Shown here: positions 7,642-13,102 of the stretch, piece after piece | Layout of the letters: every line of letters begins with the position of its first letter | Position numbering within the stretch: position 1 is the stretch's first letter | Origin: RGIG3102 sp964525015 | GTDB taxonomy: Bacteria; Bacillota; Clostridia; Oscillospirales; Ruminococcaceae | DNA length: 13,813 bases | Direction of reading: 5' to 3' | NCBI GenBank assembly: GCA_964525015.1 | Contig: CAZGFY010000037.1 | Span: 1-13,813, forward strand | Made by a program: the position numbers and the translations under genes | The notes under the pieces: model-generated | Databases searched by the model: none | The model's input: the letters and a program-made list of their open reading frames with translations, nothing else | What the model was told of the DNA's origin: nothing

Positions 7642-8926
7642 AAAAACAAAAATAACCTTCCATAATGGTCTTCGCACTATTGGGGGAACAATAATTGAAA
7701 TAATCTATGAAGATAGTCATATCTTTTTTGATTTTGGTAGTGAATATAATCCAGCAGCGCCTGTTCAACCAACGGATTTGCAAAGCTTACTTGATTTAAA
7801 TTTAATGCCGTTTGTTGATAATTTATTTGATAAAACAATTGATTTAAAAGGCTATGAATCTAAAGAAAACACATTTAAAAATACAGCTGTATTTCTTTCA
7901 CATGTTCATTTAGATCATTCAAAGGTTATAAACTATCTTGATGAAAGCATACCATTATATGCCTTAAAAGGAACACAATCCTTATTAAATACTTTAAATA
8001 TTAATAATGATTTTCTTTTTGCAAGAAATGGTGAACATAAAAATAACACAAGAGATGTTATCGGATTAGATGACAATGAAAGCGTTAATATTGGAAAAAT
8101 TAAAGTGACTTTAATGCCAGTAGATCATGATGCTTACGGCTCTTGTGGTATGAAAATTGAAACACCTGATTTAACAATAACTTATACTGGTGATATTCGT
8201 ATTCATGGATATAGAAAGCAAAATAGCTTAGATTTTTGCAGGGAAAACTTTGAAACGGATGTTTTGATAATTGAGGGTGTAAGCGTTTCATTTAGAGATA
8301 TAGGTGAAGATGTAGAAACTCATGAAGAGGCACACGAAAGCGAAGTTAGCTTAATTGAAGAGATTAAAGAAGTTTTAGAAAATAATAAAAATAAACAGCT
8401 AACTTTTAATTACTATATTTCTAATATTGAAAGAATAGAAGAAATTATAAAAGCATCACAAAGGAAGGTTGTTTTAGATTCATACTATGCATATGTTGTA
8501 AAACAGGCTACTGGTTATGATGCATACTACTATGATTTAACCGGAATTGATTACGGATTAAATAAAGAAAAAGAAATTAGTTTTGATGTTTTAGCAGGAG
8601 ATGAAAAAGAATACCTGTTCCAATTATCTGATAATGCTTTAAAACAATTAGATAAACTAAAAAATGGAGGTATTTATATTCATTCAAATGCTGTTCCATT
8701 ATTCGAAGGAGATCCTGCTTATAAGCCGTTTATGGACAATTTTGCAAAAAAAGATATTGAAGTTAAGAAAATTGCTTGTTCGGGACATGCTTTTGCAGAG
8801 GACTTAATTAAACTAATCAACTTGATTAAACCCAAGTTATTAGTCCCAATTCATTCTTTCCACCCAGAAAGACTATATAATGAATCGGGAGATAGATTAC
8901 TGCCTGAAAAAGGCCAAACAATTTAA
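7625..8926 (+). CDS. Metallo-beta-lactamase/beta-CASP protein, RNase J-like hydrolase
   Basis: A 433-residue metal-dependent hydrolase. The N-terminal MBL core shows IGGTIIEI and FFDFG, HVHLDH (93-98), His168 in VDHDAYGS and Asp190 in TGDIRIHG. The beta-CASP part follows, and the end carries CSGHAFAEDL (His388) and LLVPIHSFHPE (His410). This is the arrangement in RNase J and related RNA exonucleases. It is shorter than RNase J (about 550 residues) and lacks that enzyme's C-terminal domain. Substrate is unknown; an RNA, nucleotide or other phosphodiester is likely from the fold, but unproven. The GTG at 7625 lies nine bases after AGGAG and overlaps the permease gene by 17 bases; a second GTG at 7628 is possible. 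The stop overlaps or abuts the binding-protein gene. Its place between a permease and the binding protein suggests a job tied to the imported compound. Confidence 0.85.
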   Translation: MVLKDKKTKITFHNGLRTIGGTIIEIIYEDSHIFFDFGSEYNPAAPVQPTDLQSLLDLNLMPFVDNLFDKTIDLKGYESKENTFKNTAVFLSHVHLDHSKVINYLDESIPLYALKGTQSLLNTLNINNDFLFARNGEHKNNTRDVIGLDDNESVNIGKIKVTLMPVDHDAYGSCGMKIETPDLTITYTGDIRIHGYRKQNSLDFCRENFETDVLIIEGVSVSFRDIGEDVETHEEAHESEVSLIEEIKEVLENNKNKQLTFNYYISNIERIEEIIKASQRKVVLDSYYAYVVKQATGYDAYYYDLTGIDYGLNKEKEISFDVLAGDEKEYLFQLSDNALKQLDKLKNGGIYIHSNAVPLFEGDPAYKPFMDNFAKKDIEVKKIACSGHAFAEDLIKLINLIKPKLLVPIHSFHPERLYNESGDRLLPEKGQTI

Positions 8927-8943
8927 TGGAGGACTTTAGTATT

Positions 8944-10212
8944 ATGAAACTAAAAAGACTTATCGCACTAACACTTGCGTCAGCGATGTTTTTAACAGCT
9001 TGTTCATCAAGTGAAGAAACAACGACTGAAGAAACTCAAACAACAGGTGAAATAGTTACAACTATCGATGCACCGGTTGAAATCACATTCTGGCATGCAA
9101 TGAATGCAGCACAAGAAGAAGCACTAACAAAGCTAACAGAAGATTTTATGGCAGCAAATAAAAACATTACTGTAACTCTTCAAAATCAATCAAGCTATGG
9201 CGAATTATCACAAAAACTAACAGCTACAATGCAATCACCTGATAGCCTTCCAACTATCACTCAAGCATACCCAGGCTGGGTTTACAATGCTATGCAAGAT
9301 GGCTTTGTAACAGATTTAGCACCATACATCACTAATGAAACAATCGGTATTGCTGATTACGAAACAGACTTTGTTGAAGGATTTAGAAACGGCGTAAACT
9401 ATGATGGTAAAATCTATGGTATGCCATTTAATAAATCAACAGAAGTTATCTGGTATAACGTTGAGTTATTTGAAGAGCTAGGTCTAACACCTCCAACAAC
9501 AATGGAAGAATTAGCTACAACAGCTAAAGCTATCACAGATGCTAAAGGCATTGTTGGTGCTGGTTTTGACTCATTAAACAACTACTATGTAACATACCTT
9601 GTAAACAATGGAATTACATTTGAGCCAGGGTTTGAGGTTACAGGTGATGTTTCAACAGAAGCTGTTAATTTCTACTTAGATGGAATTAAAGATGGTAGTT
9701 TAAGAATCGCTGGTACTGATGGATATTTATCAGATCCATTTAAAAATGAATTAGTTGGTATGTTTATCGGCTCAACTGCTGGTGAAACATATGCAACAGG
9801 TGAAAACTTCACAACAGGTGTTGCTCCATATCCAGCTGAAACAGCTATCCAACAAGGTACTGATGTTTATATGTTCAATACAGGAACTCAAGAGCAACAA
9901 ACAGCAGCATTTTTATACCTATCATACCTAACTTCTACTGAAAGCCAAGTTTACTGGGGCGTTCAAACTGGATATATCCCAGTTAGAAACTCAGCTTTAA
10001 CTTCAACTGAATACACAGAATCAGGTGCTTTAGTGCCAACTGTTCTAGCAGATGCAACAGCTAGTATGTATACTTCTCCAGTAGTTCCAGGTGGTGACCC
10101 TGCATATCAAGAAACTAAAACAGTTATGGAACAAATTTTAGCTCTTCCAGATTCAGCAGTTGTTGCAGATGAACTTGCAAACTTTGAAGCTACTTTAAAT
10201 ACTTTATGGTAA
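8944..10212 (+). CDS. ABC substrate-binding lipoprotein, UgpB-like family 1
   Basis: An extracellular solute-binding protein of 422 residues anchored to the outer face of the membrane. The signal peptide MKLKRLIALTLASAMFLTAC has a lipobox LTAC with Cys20 as the lipidated residue. A Ser/Thr/Glu-rich linker follows to about residue 45, and then the mature fold opens with ITFWHAM (48-53), typical of UgpB-like and other CUT1 binding proteins. The start at 8944 is preferred over the in-frame ATG at 8926 for two reasons: the GGAGGA at 8928-8933 is spaced ten bases from 8944, and the shorter product has a proper signal peptide. It is the last gene of the operon but has the strongest ribosome binding site and codon choice resembling highly expressed genes. 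Binding proteins are usually needed in excess over the permeases. Ligand identity (sugar, glycerol phosphate or another compound) is not determined. Confidence 0.94.
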   Translation: MKLKRLIALTLASAMFLTACSSSEETTTEETQTTGEIVTTIDAPVEITFWHAMNAAQEEALTKLTEDFMAANKNITVTLQNQSSYGELSQKLTATMQSPDSLPTITQAYPGWVYNAMQDGFVTDLAPYITNETIGIADYETDFVEGFRNGVNYDGKIYGMPFNKSTEVIWYNVELFEELGLTPPTTMEELATTAKAITDAKGIVGAGFDSLNNYYVTYLVNNGITFEPGFEVTGDVSTEAVNFYLDGIKDGSLRIAGTDGYLSDPFKNELVGMFIGSTAGETYATGENFTTGVAPYPAETAIQQGTDVYMFNTGTQEQQTAAFLYLSYLTSTESQVYWGVQTGYIPVRNSALTSTEYTESGALVPTVLADATASMYTSPVVPGGDPAYQETKTVMEQILALPDSAVVADELANFEATLNTLW

Positions 10213-10241
10213 TCTAGATTATAAAGGCTAATATTAAAAAT

Positions 10242-10275
10242 AAAATCCATCAACTTTTAGAGTTGATGGATTTTT
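10242..10275 (+). terminator. Terminator of the transport operon
   Basis: A 14-bp stem (10242-10255 with 10261-10274) closes a 5-base loop TTTAG. The right arm ends in a run of five T (10271-10275). It lies 30 bases after the binding-protein stop and is the first convincing terminator downstream of 3204. Confidence 0.9.
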
Positions 10276-10295
10276 ATATTAATAAATGGTATAAT
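10267..10295 (+). promoter_or_regulatory. Extended -10 promoter of the flavodoxin-ferredoxin gene
   Basis: A perfect extended -10 element, TGGTATAAT, lies at 10287-10295. The -35 match at the 17-base spacing is poor (TGGATT, 10267-10272) and falls inside the right arm of the preceding terminator. The predicted transcript start, near 10302, lies just after the in-frame ATG at 10300. This supports the ATG at 10330 as the real start. Confidence 0.75.
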
Positions 10296-10329
10296 ATAGA
10301 TGTTAAATTTAAAAAAGGAGATTTGTTTT

Positions 10330-11061
10330 ATGAAAACAGCATATTGTTATTTTTCAGCATCTGGAAATGGAAAAGACATAGTTAATAGGTTAAAGGAAAA
10401 AATGGATGGAGATATTTTTTATATTAAAAATATCGATATTAATCTTTTAAAAGAATACAAAAGAATAATATTAATAACTCCATTATATTCTTTTGGTCCA
10501 GCTATTCCAGTGGCTGAATTTATAAAAAAATTAAAAGGATTTGATACCACTGAGTTTTACACAGTGATTACTTTTGCAGGATTTTCTGCAAATAGTGAGT
10601 ATCTAATACAAAGATTGTTTAAAGAAAATAAACTAAAATTAAAAAATATTTATAAAATAATGATGCCAGTTAGCTTTTCAACAATTGTTGTACCTAGTGA
10701 AAAAATGCAAAGTTCAATACTCAAAAAAGTTCCAGAAAAAATAGAAAAAATTGTAGACTCGATAAATTCAAAAGAAGAGAAAATTTTTAATAAAAATATT
10801 TTTAATTTCACTAATAAATTATGGGAAAATAATAAGAAGAATCTAGCAGTTATGGCAAAAGATTTTTCAGTTAGCGATGATTGTATAAAGTGTAAGCTGT
10901 GTATAAAAGTTTGTCCTATGAATAATATTGAAATGATAGATGAAAAGATAGTATTTAAAGATAATTGCTGTGCCTGCCTTGCTTGCTATAATCAATGCCC
11001 TAAAAAAGCAATTAAATATAAGGGTAAAGAAGTGAAACAGTATAAAAATAAGAATATTTAA
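10330..11061 (+). CDS. EFR1-type flavodoxin-2x[4Fe-4S] ferredoxin protein
   Basis: A 243-residue soluble electron carrier or oxidoreductase. The N-terminal flavodoxin-like domain (about 1-150) opens with YCYFSASGNGKD, an FMN phosphate-binding type loop, and continues with LITPLYSFGP. The C-terminal bacterial ferredoxin domain has two CX2CX2CX3CP motifs: Cys185, 188, 191, 195 and Cys213, 216, 219, 223. An extra Cys214 lies next to the second. This layout is that of the EFR1 family of anaerobes, whose partners and physiological reactions are poorly known. The start at 10330 has AAAGGAG nine bases upstream; the in-frame ATG at 10300 lies at or before the predicted transcript start and would lack a ribosome binding site. 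It is monocistronic by position, and I see no clear hairpin terminator after it. The sequence is very A- and K-rich compared with hppA. Confidence 0.88.
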   Translation: MKTAYCYFSASGNGKDIVNRLKEKMDGDIFYIKNIDINLLKEYKRIILITPLYSFGPAIPVAEFIKKLKGFDTTEFYTVITFAGFSANSEYLIQRLFKENKLKLKNIYKIMMPVSFSTIVVPSEKMQSSILKKVPEKIEKIVDSINSKEEKIFNKNIFNFTNKLWENNKKNLAVMAKDFSVSDDCIKCKLCIKVCPMNNIEMIDEKIVFKDNCCACLACYNQCPKKAIKYKGKEVKQYKNKNI

Positions 11062-11062
11062 T

Positions 11063-11096
11063 CTTAATAAAATCTTAATTGTTTAGCCTATATAAT
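11063..11096 (+). promoter_or_regulatory. CTTAAT direct repeat plus -10: candidate activator-dependent promoter
   Basis: CTTAAT occurs at 11063-11068 and 11074-11079, separated by five bases (11-bp period, one helical turn). TATAAT follows at 11091-11096, eleven bases after the second copy. No good -35 is present. This spacing is the layout used by OmpR/PhoB-family activators, whose tandem boxes replace the -35. Which regulator binds is unknown. A second weak extended -10 (TGTAATAAT, 11111-11119) could also start this transcript. Confidence 0.4.
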
Positions 11097-11166
11097 ATTA
11101 ATATAAATTATGTAATAATATAGTTATAAAAAATTTATATCATAAAATTTTAGGGGGAATATTAAG

Positions 11167-11577
11167 ATGAAAAAAATTAAAGCTTTATTATTAGCATTTG
11201 TATTAGTTTTAAGTTTTACTGCTTGTAGTGAAAACAGCACTAAGGGAGCAGAAGAAACTGAAAGAAAGATTGAAAAAGTTCAGGAAGAGAAAAGTACAGT
11301 ATACACAAATATTGTGAAAACCGTGATTAAAGATTACCAAGACGGCAATGTGGTAATTAATGATAATTTTCAAGAAAAGCCAAGCGAATTTGTATTTCCA
11401 GCTGATATAGGCGTTTTAGAGTTTTACGATTTTGGAGCAGGCATATTTCAAACAAGTGTTAAGTCCGAAAATGAGAATACAGTTATGATAGTTGGGATAG
11501 AAGAAGTTTTGGATGAGAAAACATTTGAAGAAGTAGCAGTTGTGAGCTATGTGTTCTTTTCAGAAGTATCGGGATAA
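11167..11577 (+). CDS. Small lipoprotein of unknown function
   Basis: A 136-residue predicted lipoprotein that I do not recognise. MKKIKALLLAFVLVLSFTAC is a clean signal peptide with lipobox FTAC and Cys20 as the anchor. A charged, Glu/Lys-rich linker follows (about 25-42). The remaining ~90 residues look like a small, mostly beta domain with acidic stretches; no catalytic motif is seen. The ATG follows AGGGGG at nine bases. The gene stands alone in its orientation, behind a candidate activator site (CTTAAT repeats). It overlaps the 3' end of the convergent SLOG gene by 31 bases, with no clear terminator between them. The location outside the membrane is well supported; any role is open. Confidence 0.8.
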   Translation: MKKIKALLLAFVLVLSFTACSENSTKGAEETERKIEKVQEEKSTVYTNIVKTVIKDYQDGNVVINDNFQEKPSEFVFPADIGVLEFYDFGAGIFQTSVKSENENTVMIVGIEEVLDEKTFEEVAVVSYVFFSEVSG

Positions 11578-11990
11578 TTAATAATGATTTTCTTTTTTCT
11601 ACTAGCAAAAAGAAAAGATTTATATGCGCCACCAAATGAATTTTTTATATAGCAAACCACGATATCAGATTTATTAATCATATATTCATTCCTTTTTGAT
11701 ATAGCAAATTTTCGTGGGGTATTTTCTAAAGCTGGATATATCACTTCATCAAAATCTTTAGTTTGCATATTATGATTTAAATAGGGAACAATTAAGAATA
11801 TCCTTATATAAGGGTATTCTTTTTTATATTTTAACAAAACCTTTTTACATAGCCTATCAAAATCGCCATATCCACCAAGATAAAAATTGATTTCGCCACT
11901 TATAATTAACTCTTTTAAAATTTTATTAAGCCAAATTTCAACTTCATTTAAATTATAAATATCCCTATGCCCACAAAATGTAACGTTCAT
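11547..11990 (-). CDS. SLOG-type nucleotide-binding-fold protein, function unknown
   Basis: A 147-residue cytoplasmic protein resembling short SLOG/LOG-superfamily proteins (YpsA/DUF1273-like) common in Clostridia. N-terminal TFCGHRD (4-10) and the phosphate-loop segment LGGYGDFD (38-45) are characteristic. They are followed by FLIVPYLN, then TPRKFAISKRNEYM (91-104), SDIVVCYI and GGAY (120-123). The fold family binds nucleotides or nucleotide-derived ligands; for this subgroup the ligand is unknown. The ATG at 11990 is chosen because GAGGTGAT precedes it. An in-frame TTG at 12020 would add ten residues that overlap the operator and -10 box and lie upstream of the predicted transcript start. 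It is transcribed away from the XRE repressor gene, which very likely controls it. The last residues (PDTSEKNT) are read from the strand opposite the lipoprotein gene and may be a non-conserved tail. Confidence 0.82.
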   Translation of the reverse strand: MNVTFCGHRDIYNLNEVEIWLNKILKELIISGEINFYLGGYGDFDRLCKKVLLKYKKEYPYIRIFLIVPYLNHNMQTKDFDEVIYPALENTPRKFAISKRNEYMINKSDIVVCYIKNSFGGAYKSFLFASRKKKIIINYPDTSEKNT

Positions 11991-12008
11991 ATTATCACCT
12001 CGTTTATC

Positions 12009-12037
12009 ATTATAGGACAAATAGTCCTATAATGCAA
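12009..12037 (-). promoter_or_regulatory. Promoter of the SLOG gene, operator-filled spacer
   Basis: On the minus strand, TTGCAT (12037-12032), a 17-base spacer and TATAAT (12014-12009) make a good sigma-A promoter. The predicted start is near 12002, giving a leader of only about a dozen bases that still includes GAGGTG. The spacer is filled by the inverted repeat of the operator, so a bound repressor would block polymerase directly. Confidence 0.75.
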
Positions 12038-12056
12038 TAGTACATATAGTCCTATA
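12010..12056. promoter_or_regulatory. Operator cluster ATAGGAC/GTCCTAT for the XRE repressor
   Basis: TTATAGGAC (12010-12018) and its exact complement GTCCTATAA (12024-12032) form a 9-bp inverted repeat around AAATA. The 11-mer ATAGTCCTATA occurs at 12021-12031 and again, identically, at 12046-12056, a 25-bp period. The second copy sits just before the TATAAT (12058-12063) that probably serves the XRE gene. The cluster therefore covers both divergent promoters, as expected for repression of the SLOG gene and autoregulation. That the neighbouring XRE protein binds here is inference from position. Confidence 0.72.
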
Positions 12057-12079
12057 CTATAATGAGCTAGGGTGATGAA

Positions 12080-12307
12080 ATGAAATTAAGAATTAAAGAT
12101 TTAAGAGAAGATAAAGATTTAAAGCAATATCAAATTGCTGAATATCTAATGTGCGACCAATCACTTTACTCAAAATATGAACGTGGGGAAAGGGTTGTTC
12201 CGATTGAAATTTTAGAAAAACTAGCCATTTTCCACAACACGAGCGTTGATTATTTAATCGGCTTAACTGATGAAATAAAGCCATACAAAAGAAATGATAT
12301 TACCTAG
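12080..12307 (+). CDS. Small XRE-family HTH transcriptional regulator
   Basis: A 75-residue Cro/CI-type repressor consisting almost only of one HTH_3 domain (about 5-62). IKDLREDKDLKQYQIAEYL is helix 1 to the start of the HTH. SLYSKYERGERVVP carries the recognition helix with the usual YERGER pattern, and NTSVDYLIGLTD ends the domain. There is no ligand, dimerisation or protease domain, so any signal response must come from partner proteins or autoregulation. The ATG follows AGGGTGA closely. It is divergent from the SLOG gene with about 89 bases between their starts, packed with ATAGGAC-type operators. Its last codons form the left arm of its own terminator. Probably a repressor of both genes. 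Confidence 0.92.
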   Translation: MKLRIKDLREDKDLKQYQIAEYLMCDQSLYSKYERGERVVPIEILEKLAIFHNTSVDYLIGLTDEIKPYKRNDIT

Positions 12308-12325
12308 GTAATATCATTTTTATTT
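12292..12325 (+). terminator. Terminator overlapping the XRE gene's stop codon
   Basis: A perfect 28-bp palindrome (12292-12319, centred between 12305 and 12306) can fold as a 12-bp stem with loop CTAG, followed by TTTTTATTT. The TAG stop (12305-12307) lies in the loop and the last four codons make up the left arm, so translation to the end would disrupt the hairpin. Confidence 0.8.
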
Positions 12326-12352
12326 ACTTTTATATTTTTAATATGTTATAAT
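12323..12352 (+). promoter_or_regulatory. Extended -10 promoter of the two-component operon
   Basis: TGTTATAAT (12344-12352) is a perfect extended -10 element. TTTACT (12323-12328) at an 18-base spacing is a moderate -35 and falls in the T tract of the preceding terminator. The predicted start is near 12359, about 37 bases before the regulator's ATG. Confidence 0.75.
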
Positions 12353-12395
12353 AATTGAAATTGATATATTTTAATTAATGGTAAAGGAAAACTAA

Positions 12396-13091
12396 ATGAC
12401 GTTTAATATTGGAATTTGCGATGATGATATAAATCAAATTAGCTTTTTGAAATCCCTTTTAAAAGATTGGGCAGAAAAGAATAATTATAATTTAAAGATA
12501 AAAGAATTTAATAATGCTGAAAGTTTTCTATTTCATTATGAAGAAGAAAAAAACTTTGATATTCTTCTCTTAGATATTGAAATGGGCGAAATTAATGGAG
12601 TTGAGCTTGCAAAAAAAGTTAGGAAAGAAGATGAAACACTGCAAATTGTGTTTATAACTGGGTATTCTGATTATATTATCGAAGGATACGAAGTTTCGGC
12701 ACTTCATTATTTAATGAAACCAGTTAATACTGATAAACTATTTCAAACTTTAAATAGGGCAGTTGAGAAATTAAAGCATAATGAAAAATTTTTATTTTTA
12801 GAAACAATAGATGGAAATATTAAAATTCCATTTTATCAAATTGAATATATAGAAGTGATTAAAAATTATATAACAGTGTATGCAAAAGAAGAATACACAT
12901 CGAAAATCACTCTAACAGATATAGAAAAATTGCTGGATAATAGCTTTTTTAAAACTTCACGCTCATATATAGTTAGGCTTTCGGCAATTAAAAAAATTAC
13001 TAAAACCAGTGTTGTGCTAAATTCTTTAGCAGAAATTCCGATTTCAAGGGGAATGTATCAAAAGTTAAATCAAGCGATAATAAATAGCTAG
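12396..13091 (+). CDS. LytTR-family response regulator (AgrA/LytR type)
   Basis: A 231-residue two-component regulator. The receiver domain (about 3-120) is complete: acidic Asp9-Asp11, phosphoacceptor Asp59 in LLLDIEM, Thr87 in FITGYSD and Lys107 in LMKPV. The C-terminal LytTR DNA-binding domain (about 130-228) includes QIEYIEVIKNYITVY, FFKTSRSYIV and EIPISRGMYQ. LytTR regulators bind paired short direct repeats upstream of targets such as secretion, toxin, bacteriocin or membrane-stress genes. No target is identifiable here. The ATG follows AAAGGA at seven bases. The kinase gene starts 11 bases downstream on the same transcript and is the obvious partner. Confidence 0.95.
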   Translation: MTFNIGICDDDINQISFLKSLLKDWAEKNNYNLKIKEFNNAESFLFHYEEEKNFDILLLDIEMGEINGVELAKKVRKEDETLQIVFITGYSDYIIEGYEVSALHYLMKPVNTDKLFQTLNRAVEKLKHNEKFLFLETIDGNIKIPFYQIEYIEVIKNYITVYAKEEYTSKITLTDIEKLLDNSFFKTSRSYIVRLSAIKKITKTSVVLNSLAEIPISRGMYQKLNQAIINS

Positions 13092-13102
13092 AAAGGAATA
13101 AA

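Noticed and set aside
8876..8881. TATAAT inside the end of the MBL gene as an internal promoter for the binding protein
   Set aside because: No acceptable -35 lies 16-18 bases upstream, and such hexamers are common in this A+T-rich sequence.
10300..10329. ATG at 10300 as start of the flavodoxin-ferredoxin protein
   Set aside because: No ribosome binding site precedes it and it lies at or before the predicted +1, whereas ATG 10330 has AAAGGAG at the right distance.
11588..11616. 10-bp hairpin just after the lipoprotein stop as its terminator
   Set aside because: The stem has a single G-C pair and no T tract follows. It is explained by the Lys/Phe-rich coding sequence of the SLOG gene on the other strand.
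11991..12020. TTG at 12020 as the SLOG start
   Set aside because: It would add ten residues encoded over the operator and -10 box. The predicted transcript start is downstream of it, and ATG 11990 has a good ribosome binding site.
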